A stretch of DNA of 64,000 nucleotides from Prauserella halophila (lineage in GTDB: Bacteria; Actinomycetota; Actinomycetes; Mycobacteriales; Pseudonocardiaceae): the NCBI RefSeq assembly GCF_024171895.1, contig NZ_JAMTCQ010000009.1, positions 1,055,285 through 1,119,284 on the forward strand, given 5' to 3'. Shown here piece by piece: positions 26,612 through 34,609 of this stretch; within the stretch, counting starts at the first letter, position 1, and each line of letters opens with the position of its first letter. Both the position numbers and the translations under genes were made by a program. Under the pieces are notes generated by a model. That model saw only the letters and a list, made by a program, of their open reading frames with translations. It made no database searches and was not told where the DNA came from.

Positions 26612-28429
26612 ATGTACGTACTCGGCATCAGTAGGGTTCACGACTCGGCGGCGGCGCTGGTCCGTGACGGCACGATCGTCGCGTTCGCCGAGGAGGAACG
26701 GTTCACCCGCGTCAAACACGACGGGCGCCTGCCTGCGAACGCGATCCGGTTCTGCCTCGACCAGGCGGGCATCACGCTCTCCGAGGTCGACCACGTGGCC
26801 TACTACTGGCAGCGGTGGCAGGAGGCGATCCACGCGGCCAAGGTGTTCGCACGGTACTTCCCGGGCACGCTGGACGTCTTCCGCAACCCGGACGGCACCG
26901 GCGGCGGCCGCGCCGCCGGACTGCTGAAGACGTTCCGCAGCGGTGGGGGCAAGGGCGTCGACGACTACCACGTCGGCGGCGCCGTGCTCGCACACATCAA
27001 ACGCACCTACACCCTCGAGCGTGACGTCAAGGAGGCCGTCGGTCACTCGGGTCCGGTGAACTTCAAGGTGCACCTGGTCGACCACCACCGCGCCCACGCG
27101 GGCAGCGCCTACTACATCTCCCCGTGGGACGAGTCGGCGGTGCTGACGCTCGACGGTATCGGCAGCGACGGGGCGTCCACCCTGCTGGCACACGGCAAGG
27201 GCGACACCATCACCGAACTGCGCCGGATCAAGTTCCCCCATTCGCTCGGCGCGATGTATGCGGCGGTCACCGGGTACCTCGGCTTCTACCCGACGCGGGA
27301 CGAAGGCAAGATCATGGGACTGGCCCCGCTGGGACGCGACACCTATGTCGAGGCGATGCGTGAGCTGGTGCACCTCCATCCGGACGGCGGGTTCGAACTC
27401 GACCTGAGCTGGTTCGAGCACCACCGCACCGGCAAGCACGTGATGTCGCAGAAGTTCCACGACCTGTTCGGACCGGCCCGCCCGAAGACCCGGGTGACGG
27501 CCGAGAACCCGGTGCCGCAGCACTACTGCGACATCGCCTACGCGCTCCAGGTGGTGCTCGAGGAGGCCGGTCTGCACCTGGCTCGCTGGCTGCAGGCCGA
27601 AACCGGGTCGACGAGGCTGAGCGTGGCCGGCGGCGTGGCGCTCAACAGCGTGATGAACGGGCGGATCCTGTTGGAGACACCGTTCGAGGACTTCTTCGCC
27701 CAGCCGGCCGCGGCCGACGACGGCTGCGCGGTCGGTGCGGCCCTGGACGTCAGCGTCGGTACCTATCACCGTCCGCGCGCGAGCACCGGTTTCACCTTCA
27801 CCGGCCCGGAATACACCGAGACCGAGATGGAACTCGCACTCAAGGACGCCGGACTGGACTACGAGCGTCCCGACGACATCGCCGCGCACGCGGCCGGTCG
27901 GATCGCCGACGGGGTGATCGCAGGCTGGTTCCAGGGCCGGATGGAGTGCGGACCGCGTGCGCTCGGGAACCGTTCGCTCGTGGCCGACCCGCGTGACCCG
28001 GAGTCGAAGACGCGGATGAACGAGAAGGTCAAGCACCGGGAGGCGTTCCGGCCGTTCGCGCCGTCCTGTCTCGCCGAGCGCGCAGGGGAGTTCTTCGCCA
28101 GTGGTTATCCGTCGCCGGTGATGCTGCTGGTGTTCGACGTGCTCGAGCACCAGCGTGAAGTGGTGCCGGCGATCACCCACGTCGACGGGACCGCCCGGGT
28201 GCAGACGGTGTCCGAGGAGGACAATCCCCTCTACTACCGGATGATCCAGCACTTCGAACGGTTGACCGGCATCCCGATGGTCGTCAACACCTCGTTCAAC
28301 GACAACGAGGAACCGATCGTCATGAGCCCGGCCGACGCGGTCGCGTGCTACCTGAAGACCGACGTGGACGCGCTCGCGCTCGGCCCGTTCTGGGTGGAGA
28401 AGCCGCGCATGGAGGATGACGAGGCATGA
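26612..28429 (+). CDS. NodU/CmcH/TobZ-family carbamoyltransferase
   Basis: A 605-residue carbamoyltransferase that makes carbamoyl-adenylate from carbamoyl phosphate and ATP and moves the carbamoyl group to a hydroxyl. N-terminal Kae1-like domain: GISRVHDSAAALVRDG, the metal-binding DHHRAHA at 157-163, LTLDGIGSDGAST and GKIMGLAPLG. C-terminal YrdC-like domain: GRMECGPRALGNRS from residue 442, KVKHREAFRPFAPS and VVNTSFNDNEEPIV. A GGAGCGAG site fits the ATG at 26612. Such enzymes decorate antibiotics and Nod factors; here the acceptor is probably the sugar or lipid built by this operon. It overlaps the next gene (ATGA). Confidence 0.94.
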   Translation: MYVLGISRVHDSAAALVRDGTIVAFAEEERFTRVKHDGRLPANAIRFCLDQAGITLSEVDHVAYYWQRWQEAIHAAKVFARYFPGTLDVFRNPDGTGGGRAAGLLKTFRSGGGKGVDDYHVGGAVLAHIKRTYTLERDVKEAVGHSGPVNFKVHLVDHHRAHAGSAYYISPWDESAVLTLDGIGSDGASTLLAHGKGDTITELRRIKFPHSLGAMYAAVTGYLGFYPTRDEGKIMGLAPLGRDTYVEAMRELVHLHPDGGFELDLSWFEHHRTGKHVMSQKFHDLFGPARPKTRVTAENPVPQHYCDIAYALQVVLEEAGLHLARWLQAETGSTRLSVAGGVALNSVMNGRILLETPFEDFFAQPAAADDGCAVGAALDVSVGTYHRPRASTGFTFTGPEYTETEMELALKDAGLDYERPDDIAAHAAGRIADGVIAGWFQGRMECGPRALGNRSLVADPRDPESKTRMNEKVKHREAFRPFAPSCLAERAGEFFASGYPSPVMLLVFDVLEHQREVVPAITHVDGTARVQTVSEEDNPLYYRMIQHFERLTGIPMVVNTSFNDNEEPIVMSPADAVACYLKTDVDALALGPFWVEKPRMEDDEA

Positions 28430-29160
28430 CCGCGACGATGCCGGGAGCAGATGCCGCCGCCGGAGGCCCCGGCGGCGACCACGGTAGGGGCTGGGTCGCC
28501 GCGCTGTATCGCGCGCGCGGCTGGCTGTGGGTGGTGCCCGCGGTGCCCGCGGCGGTACTGGCGCTGTTGATCATGGTGGTGCTGCCGCCCGACCAGACGC
28601 TCGACAACGTGGCCGAATGGGCGTTCAAACTGAGCCCGTTCGCGTTCGCCGTGGTGGCCGTGGCGTTGTTGCCGACGTGGCGCGCGGCGCCGGGGCTGCT
28701 GCTGCTCGGCGTGATCGGCTACATGGGCTACATCGACACCGAGATGGTCATGCGCATCCAGGAGTTCGGGCGCACGGCCGACCAGGACGGCTCGTTCGAA
28801 CCGGTGTACCAGTTCGAGCTGTTCATCACCACGTTCATCGTGCTGCTCATGTTGCTGGCCTACCGGCTGGGCGGGGCCCGGACCGCGAACGTGCTCAAGA
28901 CGGGCGTGGCGGCGATCCTGGTCGTCGTGTCGGGCTTGAACGACCTGACGTTCTGGGCGCTCAACGAGGTGTGGGCTGCGGGCTCGCGCCCCTCGGAGCT
29001 GCCGTGGGCCTCGCACATCGTCGTGTTCACGGGTGTGCCGAGCGTGGCGACCGCGGTGGTGTTCATGGTCACCCACGTCGTGCTGGCCGCCGTGATCATC
29101 GCGCTGCCGGTCGGCCGATGGGTGGACCGGGCGCTGGGTATCGAGCCCGCACGCCGCTGA
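28426..29160 (+). CDS. Orphan membrane protein, last gene of the carbamoyltransferase operon
   Basis: A 244-residue protein with about six hydrophobic segments. Notable: GYMGYIDTEMVMRIQEFGR after the third segment, an acidic loop (ADQDGSFEPVYQFE), GLNDLTFWALNEVW, and a C-terminal helix VVFMVTHVVLAAVIIALPVG. I recognise no family. The acidic and aromatic residues at membrane boundaries could form an active site, so it may be an enzyme acting on a lipid-linked substrate rather than a transporter. ATGA overlap with the carbamoyltransferase. A fragment homologous to its last about 45 codons lies at 55970-56092. Confidence 0.82.
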   Translation: MTATMPGADAAAGGPGGDHGRGWVAALYRARGWLWVVPAVPAAVLALLIMVVLPPDQTLDNVAEWAFKLSPFAFAVVAVALLPTWRAAPGLLLLGVIGYMGYIDTEMVMRIQEFGRTADQDGSFEPVYQFELFITTFIVLLMLLAYRLGGARTANVLKTGVAAILVVVSGLNDLTFWALNEVWAAGSRPSELPWASHIVVFTGVPSVATAVVFMVTHVVLAAVIIALPVGRWVDRALGIEPARR

Positions 29161-29240
29161 TCCCGCCGTCGACGCGGTGGGTGGCCGGTGCACCCTGACA
29201 TGGCAGGCACATGTTTTCTCTTCACGACACCGGGCAGATG

Positions 29241-29951
29241 TCACGCCGTGGTGGCCCGCGTCTTCTGCGCCTGGCCTGCCAACAGGGCGGCGAGCTCATC
29301 GGGAACGGCGAGGAACGGGGAGTGGCCGGAGTCGAGTTCGTGGTGTTCGCCGACATGCGAGGCTCGCTCCCGTTGCCGGTCGACGCGGACCACCCGATCC
29401 CGGCGGCACACGATGTAGGCGGTCGGTGCGCGGGTCCAGGCCGGATCCTCGAGCGGCTCGGCGGGAACCGCGCTCTTCATCGGCCGGAGCCGGGACACGG
29501 CGTCCGTGGCGACCTCGTCCGGACAGTCCGGGTAGAAGGCATCGCGTGCGGCGGGGGTCGGGTGCACCCACCCGTCGTCGTCGCGCACGAGTGCTTCGCG
29601 CATGCCATCGCCGTGCCAGCTCTGACTGAGCGCGGTCTGCGACTCGCCGGGCAGCGGCAGGCGTGCCGCGACGAAGACGAGCCGGGAGGCCGCGTGTGCG
29701 GCGTCGGCGACGACGATGCCGCTGTAGCTGTGGGCGACGACGACGAGCGGTCCGTCACGGCGCAACCGTTCGACGTCCGCGCGCACCGCCGCCACGTCGT
29801 CGTCGTACGTGGTCAGCGGCAGCTCCAGCGCCTCACCCCGCACGCCGCGCGAGGCGAGGCCGTCGACGACCCGGCGCCAGCACCACGCGCCGTGGTGGGC
29901 GCCGTGCACGAGCAGGACGACTGCGGGCGGGTGCGGGGTTGTGGCGGGCAC
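29241..29951 (-). CDS. Alpha/beta hydrolase
   Basis: About 236 residues of an alpha/beta-hydrolase of the EstC/salicylic-ester esterase type: oxyanion-hole VLLVHGAHHGAWCWRRVV, nucleophile elbow AHSYSG, a late Asp (CRRDRVVR) and the catalytic His in LDSGHSPF. It hydrolyses an ester or C-C bond. A GTG at 29951 is chosen as start because it gives a standard N-terminus; an ATG at 30011 would overlap the VOC gene. It lies 17 bp after the VOC gene on the same strand, so the pair is an operon controlled from the IclR spacer. Confidence 0.85.
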   Translation of the reverse strand: MPATTPHPPAVVLLVHGAHHGAWCWRRVVDGLASRGVRGEALELPLTTYDDDVAAVRADVERLRRDGPLVVVAHSYSGIVVADAAHAASRLVFVAARLPLPGESQTALSQSWHGDGMREALVRDDDGWVHPTPAARDAFYPDCPDEVATDAVSRLRPMKSAVPAEPLEDPAWTRAPTAYIVCRRDRVVRVDRQRERASHVGEHHELDSGHSPFLAVPDELAALLAGQAQKTRATTA

Positions 29952-29968
29952 TGGGATGATCGAGCGCG

Positions 29969-30535
29969 TCAGCGCACGTCGTTGTTGGGGGTGTGGTCGC
30001 CGCTCAGCCACCGCTTCAGGTCGTCGTGCGCGGTGCGGAGCCGGATGCGGTTCAGTTCTTCCACGTTGGGGGCGTCGACCGTGAACTCGAGCAGCAGCCC
30101 GTTGGGGTCACGGGTGTAGAGGGACCGGCAGTAGCCGTGGTCGAGCACGTACGTCTCGTCGGGGTTCCACCCCTCGGCCGAGAGCCGGGTCTCGATGGCC
30201 TGCTGGACGCCCTCGGTCACCTTCAGCGCGATGTGGCTGAACGGCGATTTCGGCATCTTCGGGCCGAATTCCTTCTGGTCTTCGGAGTCGGCGAACTGGA
30301 AGAACGCGAGCGCGCTGTCGTCGCCGAGTCCGTAGAAGGTGTGGCAGTAGGTGCGTTCCTTGCCGAAGAGGTCCTCCACCTCGGCCCACGTCGCGATCAG
30401 CGGCAGCCCGATGAGCTCCTCGTAGAAGGCCCGCGTGGCTTCCTGGTCCTCGGTCACGAACGCGTTGTGGTGCAGGCGCGCCGGCAGCGTCTGGTGGTCG
30501 GGCTTGCCGGAGCGCTCGGATACGGCCTGGGTCAT
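29969..30535 (-). CDS. VOC-family (glyoxalase/extradiol dioxygenase fold) protein
   Basis: A 188-residue vicinal-oxygen-chelate protein: LHHNAFVTEDQEATRAFYEE starts the first beta-alpha-beta-beta-beta module, and SHIALKV and RDPNGLLLEF mark the second. His and Glu positions suit a metal site (LHHN, SHIAL, LLEF). It could be a ring-cleavage dioxygenase, a glyoxalase-like isomerase or a resistance protein. GAGCCGTCACC precedes the ATG at 30535. Its promoter region carries a TGTCCG-N5-CGGACA palindrome, shared with the divergent IclR gene. Confidence 0.9.
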   Translation of the reverse strand: MTQAVSERSGKPDHQTLPARLHHNAFVTEDQEATRAFYEELIGLPLIATWAEVEDLFGKERTYCHTFYGLGDDSALAFFQFADSEDQKEFGPKMPKSPFSHIALKVTEGVQQAIETRLSAEGWNPDETYVLDHGYCRSLYTRDPNGLLLEFTVDAPNVEELNRIRLRTAHDDLKRWLSGDHTPNNDVR

Positions 30536-30570
30536 GGTGACGGCTCCTTTGTCGCACTTCGTCGGACGGA

Positions 30571-30587
30571 TGTCCGCTCAACGGACA
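30571..30587. promoter_or_regulatory. IclR operator site 1 (before the VOC/hydrolase operon)
   Basis: TGTCCG-CTCAA-CGGACA, a perfect 6-bp inverted repeat with a 5-bp spacer, 36 bp upstream of the VOC gene start. The same palindrome recurs at 30833, so both are probable sites for the IclR protein encoded at 30898. The rest of this 362-bp spacer (30536-30897) holds no gene. Confidence 0.7.
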
Positions 30588-30734
30588 CTTAGGTCACTTT
30601 TGCTCCCGGAAGTGGCGTTGTCAAGGTTTCGCGCGTGCTGTTCCGTGGTCCGGCAGGAGGGTTCGAGCTGTTCCCGTGATCAGGAAGAACGCTGTTCCGG
30701 ATGGTCGCGGGGCGGGGCAGCGGGCGTCGTAGTG

Positions 30735-30751
30735 TGTCCGCTCTACGGGCG
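30735..30751. promoter_or_regulatory. Degenerate IclR operator in the middle of the spacer
   Basis: TGTCCG-CTCTA-CGGGCG has the same left half and spacing as the flanking palindromes, with two changes in the right half. A weaker third site between the two perfect ones would suit cooperative binding or looping. Confidence 0.4.
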
Positions 30752-30832
30752 GATGTGGTGAAAGCGCGGGAGTGTCCTCTCAGTGACTCTGATAATCCGC
30801 AGTTCAGATCGGATTCGTAAGCCAGACCGATG

Positions 30833-30849
30833 TGTCCGAACAGCGGACA
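30833..30849. promoter_or_regulatory. IclR operator site 2 (before iclR, autoregulation)
   Basis: TGTCCG-AACAG-CGGACA, perfect half-sites identical to site 1, about 49 bp before the GTG start of the IclR gene. The position suggests autoregulation. Confidence 0.7.
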
Positions 30850-30897
30850 TTCGGCTGATAGCGTGATCCGGAACGAGGTCTAGTCGAGGAGGTCGAG

Positions 30898-31707
30898 GTG
30901 GCGCGAGAGGGTGCCGGACCGGAATTCATCGAGGCGTTGGCACGCGGACTGGAGGTCATCGCCGCGTTCGAACCGGCGCGGCCGGAGATGTCGTTGACCG
31001 ATGTCGCGTCGGCGACCGGGCTGTCGCGTCCGACGGTGCGCCGGATCTTGCTGACACTGCAGGAGCTCGACTACGTGCGGTCGACGGACGGCAGGTTCGT
31101 CCTGACGCCGCGGGTGCTCGAACTCGGTATGGCGTACGTGTCGTCGATGGGCCTGTGGGAGGTCGCGCGGCCGCATATGCAGGATCTGGTCGCGAAGGTC
31201 GACGAGTCCGTGTCGATCGCGCAGCTGGACGGGCCGGACATCGTGTACGTGGCGCGCGTGGCGGTGCCCAAGATCGTGGCGCTGCGGGTCGAGCTGGGGA
31301 CCCGGTTCCCCGCGCTGGCGACCTCGTTGGGCAAGGTGCTGCTCGCCGCGTTGCCGTCCGACGAACTCGACCGGACGCTCGCCGAGTCGACGCGTTCCGG
31401 TCTCGTGCCGCGGTGGCAGCCCGACGTCGAGGAGCGGGACGCCGTGCTGCGGGAGGTCAGGGCACGCGGATGGGCCGTCACCGACCAGGACCTGGCGCTG
31501 GGGATCCGCTCGATCGCCGTTCCGCTGCGGGACGGTGCGGGCCGGGTGATCGCCGCGCTGAACGTCAACAGCCATGCCGCGGAGACGTCGATGGAGACGA
31601 TCACCGAGAAGTATCTGCCGCTGTTGCTGCAGGCCGCGGGTGCCATCAGTGCCGATTTCGCACGAGTGTCGGCGCTGCCGCGGGTGGAGGGCTCCGAGGT
31701 CGGTTGA
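30898..31707 (+). CDS. IclR-family regulator, PcaR/PobR-like
   Basis: A 269-residue IclR protein. The N-terminal winged helix (EALARGLEVIAAFEPARPEM, LTDVASATGLSRPTVRRILL) resembles the PcaU/PcaR branch that controls aromatic acid catabolism; the C-terminal GAF-like effector domain has LRVELGTRFPALATSLGKVLLA and GIRSIAVPLRD. It starts at a GTG at 30898 behind AGGAGG. Three matching palindromes at 30571, 30833 and 31766 flank it, so it likely controls the VOC/hydrolase operon, itself and the CoA-transferase/lyase operon. The inducer may be a carboxylic acid used by that pathway. Confidence 0.92.
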   Translation: MAREGAGPEFIEALARGLEVIAAFEPARPEMSLTDVASATGLSRPTVRRILLTLQELDYVRSTDGRFVLTPRVLELGMAYVSSMGLWEVARPHMQDLVAKVDESVSIAQLDGPDIVYVARVAVPKIVALRVELGTRFPALATSLGKVLLAALPSDELDRTLAESTRSGLVPRWQPDVEERDAVLREVRARGWAVTDQDLALGIRSIAVPLRDGAGRVIAALNVNSHAAETSMETITEKYLPLLLQAAGAISADFARVSALPRVEGSEVG

Positions 31708-31765
31708 CCCCGTCGGGCTGCTTGACGCGCCTGGTCCGTTCCCGCAGACTGCAAGTGCGGACAAT

Positions 31766-31782
31766 CGTCCGTAGGGCGGACA
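31766..31782. promoter_or_regulatory. IclR operator site 3 (before the CoA-transferase operon)
   Basis: CGTCCG-TAGGG-CGGACA, the same palindrome with one changed outer base, 13 bp before the CoA-transferase start. A second overlapping inverted repeat, CGGAC-AATC-GTCCG, spans 31758-31771. Closeness to the start codon suggests repression. Confidence 0.65.
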
Positions 31783-31795
31783 ACGGAGGCTATCT

Positions 31796-32962
31796 GTGGG
31801 AGTACCAACGGGATCCGGTCACGGCGGCCCACTGTCGGGCGTGCTCGTGGCGGATTTTTCACGCATCCTCGCGGGGCCGTACGCCACGATGTTGCTCGCG
31901 GACCTCGGGGCCGAGGTGATCAAGGTCGAGGGGCCGCACGGCGACGACACGCGTAGCTGGACACCGCCGGTGCGCGACGGGGTGTCGACCTACTACCTCG
32001 GCGTGAACCGGGGCAAGCGGTCGATCTCCCTCGATCTGCACGACGGACACGACGCCCGGCTCGCGCGCGAGCTGGCCGACAGGGCGGACGTGCTGATCGA
32101 GAACTTCAAACCCGGCGGACTGACGAAGTACGGACTGGACTACGACACCGTCCGCGCCTCGAACGAGGGCGTCATCTACACCTCGATCAGCGGCTTCGGC
32201 TCCGGCCCCGGCAAGGACGTGCCCGGTTACGATCTGATGGTCCAGGCGATCTCCGGTCTGATGAGCCTGACCGGAGATCCGGAGGGGCCGCCCTACCGCG
32301 CCGGGATCTCGGTGTTCGACGTCATGGCGGGCAATCACGCCGCGATCGGGATTCTGGCCGCGCTGCGGCATCGTGACACCGGAGCCGGGGGACAGCACAT
32401 CGAGATCAACCTGCTGTCCTCGGCGCTGACGGGCCTGGTCAACCACTCCTCGGCCTACGCCGCGGGTGGCACCGTGCCGTACCGCATGGGCAACGCGCAC
32501 CCGAGCGTGTTCCCGTACGAGCCGCTGCCGACCGCGGACAACGACCTCATCATCACCGCGGCCAACGACCACCAGTTCCGGACCCTCTGTAAGGTCCTCG
32601 ACATTCCCGAGATCGCCGACGATCCGCGGTTCGCCCGTAACGCCGACCGGACGAAGAACCGCGAGGAGCTGCGGCCGATCCTGGTCGGTCAGCTGACGCG
32701 GCGGCCCGCCCTGGAGTGGTTCGACCTGCTCATCGAGGCGGGGGTGCCCAGCGGGCCGATCAACACGATCGACGGCGGATTCGCCATGGCCGACCGGTTC
32801 GGCCTCGACCCGATCGTGGACGCGGGCACCGGGGACAAGGCGGTGCCGTCGACGCGCAACCCGATCCGGTTCTCGGAAACCCCCGCGACGTACGAACTTC
32901 CGCCGCCGGAACTGGACGAGCACGGTGAGGACCTGCGGCGTTGGCTGGAGAATCCCGCATGA
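31796..32962 (+). CDS. Family III CoA-transferase (CaiB/BaiF)
   Basis: A 388-residue formyl-CoA transferase-like enzyme. Core motifs: VLVADFSRILAGPYATMLLA, DLGAEVIKVEGPHGDDTR, NRGKRSISLDL, DVLIENFKPG and the catalytic Asp175 in SVFDVMAGNHAA. It moves CoA to a free acid. It starts at a GTG at 31796 (ACGGAGG upstream) and overlaps the citrate-synthase-fold lyase by ATGA, so the two act together: the transferase would make a (hydroxy)acyl-CoA that the lyase cleaves. The IclR site just upstream implies control by the adjacent regulator. Confidence 0.93.
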   Translation: MGVPTGSGHGGPLSGVLVADFSRILAGPYATMLLADLGAEVIKVEGPHGDDTRSWTPPVRDGVSTYYLGVNRGKRSISLDLHDGHDARLARELADRADVLIENFKPGGLTKYGLDYDTVRASNEGVIYTSISGFGSGPGKDVPGYDLMVQAISGLMSLTGDPEGPPYRAGISVFDVMAGNHAAIGILAALRHRDTGAGGQHIEINLLSSALTGLVNHSSAYAAGGTVPYRMGNAHPSVFPYEPLPTADNDLIITAANDHQFRTLCKVLDIPEIADDPRFARNADRTKNREELRPILVGQLTRRPALEWFDLLIEAGVPSGPINTIDGGFAMADRFGLDPIVDAGTGDKAVPSTRNPIRFSETPATYELPPPELDEHGEDLRRWLENPA

Positions 32963-33771
32963 CCGACGATGCCGTGACGAACCGATACCCGACCGCGCTC
33001 GGCGCCTCGTCGCGCGAGTCCATCACGCTGCTCGGCGAGGACCTCGCCGCGGACGTGATGGGCAACGTGGGGTTCGGTGAGCTGGCGTTCCGGCTCGCCA
33101 CCCAGCGGCGTCCCGAACCCGGCGAGACGAGACTGTTCGAGGCCGTGCTGGCGGCGCTCGCCGACCACGGCTTCACCCCGACGGCGATGGTCACGCGGTT
33201 GACGTACCTGTCGGCGCCCGATTCGATCCAGGGCGCGCTCGCCGCCGGGCTGCTCGGCGGGGGTTCGCGGTTCCTCGGCGTCACCGAGGACTGTGGCCGG
33301 TTCCTCGACGACGTGCTGCGCGACGCCGAGCGGCCGTCCGACGACGAAGGCTGGGACGCGCTCGCCCTGGCGACCGTGCGTGCCCGCCGCGAGGCCGGAC
33401 AACTGATCCCCGGCCTGGGCCATCACGTGCACAAGGACGGCGATCCGCGCACGCCACGGCTGTTCGAGATCGCGCGCGAGGAAGGGCTGTTCGGGCCTCA
33501 TCTGCGCCTGTTCGAGGCGATCGGCCGGGTGCACCCGCAGGTGCTCGGCAAGACGTTGCCGCTCAACGGAGCCGGGGTGTGCGGGGCGGCGCTCGCCGAC
33601 CTCGACCTGCCGCTGCAGCTGCTGCGGGGTTTCGCGCTGCTGGCCCGCACCGCGGGACTGGTGGGTCAGCTCGCCGAGGAATTGCGCAATCCCGTGGCCG
33701 ACGACATTTTCCGGTCCGTCGATCTGAACAACGTGCCGGTGGAACCGGAGCCGTACCGCTCGGACGGATGA
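32959..33771 (+). CDS. Citrate-synthase-fold lyase (citryl-CoA lyase-like)
   Basis: A 270-residue protein matching the C-terminal half of citrate synthase, as in citryl-CoA lyases: SSRESITLLGEDLAADVMGN at the start, DHGFTPTAMVTRL, and the substrate-binding GLGHHVHKDGDPRTPRL. It is far shorter than citrate synthase (about 370-430 residues) and lacks its N-terminal domain. The likely reaction is retro-aldol or retro-Claisen cleavage of a CoA ester. Coupled to the CoA-transferase by ATGA. The exact substrate (citryl-CoA, citramalyl-CoA or another) cannot be read from the sequence. Confidence 0.88.
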   Translation: MTDDAVTNRYPTALGASSRESITLLGEDLAADVMGNVGFGELAFRLATQRRPEPGETRLFEAVLAALADHGFTPTAMVTRLTYLSAPDSIQGALAAGLLGGGSRFLGVTEDCGRFLDDVLRDAERPSDDEGWDALALATVRARREAGQLIPGLGHHVHKDGDPRTPRLFEIAREEGLFGPHLRLFEAIGRVHPQVLGKTLPLNGAGVCGAALADLDLPLQLLRGFALLARTAGLVGQLAEELRNPVADDIFRSVDLNNVPVEPEPYRSDG

Positions 33772-33802
33772 GCACGCCCGCAGTCGTCCGCGACCGGCCG
33801 GT

Positions 33803-34609
33803 TCAGCCGGGTGCGCAGGTCATCGCCAGGCCGCCGTCGACCGGCAGGCACACCCCGTTGACGTAGGCGGCCTCGTCGGAGGCCAGGAACAGGCTCGCGT
33901 TGGCGACATCCCACGGGGTGCCCATCCGCCCCGTGGGGCTCGCCGCGTGGCGGTCGGCCATGAGCTCGTCGACCGACCCCGCTTGGGACGCCAGCTGCTG
34001 GCGTACGAGGGGCGTCTCGATGAAACCGGGTGCCACGGCGTTGGCGCGGATGCCGCGGGCGGCGTACGTCAGCGCCAGTGACACCGTCGCCTGGTTCACC
34101 GCGGCCTTCGCCGACATGTATGCCGGGTACTCGTAACCGACGTGGCGCAGCGCCGCGAGCGACGAGACATTGACGATAGCCCCGCTGCCGCGGTCGAGCA
34201 TGGCAGGCAGCACGTGCTTGCACGCCAGGAACACGCCGTCCACATTGAGCGCAAACGCGCGGTGCCATTGCTCCAGGCTCAGCTCCATCGGACCGCCCAG
34301 CACCGTGACACCCACGTTGTTGTGCAGGATGTCCACAGGCCCGAACGCCTCGACCGCACGGCCGACGGCGTCGGCGACCTGGTCTCCGTCGGTGACGTCC
34401 GCGGTGATCGCCGTCGCGGAACCGTTCTCGGCGCGGATCGCCTCGGCGGTGTGGTCCGCCGCCTCCGCGCTGACGTCCACCGCGGCGACCGACGCCCCGT
34501 GCCGGGCGTAGGTCATCGCGGCGGCCTGACCGTTGGTCGCTCCGTCCGGCCCGCCACCGCCGCCGAACACGAGCGCAGTCCGGCCGGCGAGTCGTGGAGT
34601 GTCGGTCAT
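33803..34609 (-). CDS. Short-chain dehydrogenase/reductase
   Basis: A 268-residue SDR with an unusual glycine-rich cofactor loop (VFGGGGGPDGATNG in place of TGxxxGIG), then HNNVG, Ser in NVSSLAALRH and catalytic YMSAK. The ending LPVDGGLAMTCAPG is typical. It is the last gene of a five-gene minus-strand operon whose members all overlap by 4 bp, and is convergent with the lyase gene. It probably oxidises a hydroxyacyl-CoA or alcohol intermediate before thiolysis. Confidence 0.9.
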   Translation of the reverse strand: MTDTPRLAGRTALVFGGGGGPDGATNGQAAAMTYARHGASVAAVDVSAEAADHTAEAIRAENGSATAITADVTDGDQVADAVGRAVEAFGPVDILHNNVGVTVLGGPMELSLEQWHRAFALNVDGVFLACKHVLPAMLDRGSGAIVNVSSLAALRHVGYEYPAYMSAKAAVNQATVSLALTYAARGIRANAVAPGFIETPLVRQQLASQAGSVDELMADRHAASPTGRMGTPWDVANASLFLASDEAAYVNGVCLPVDGGLAMTCAPG

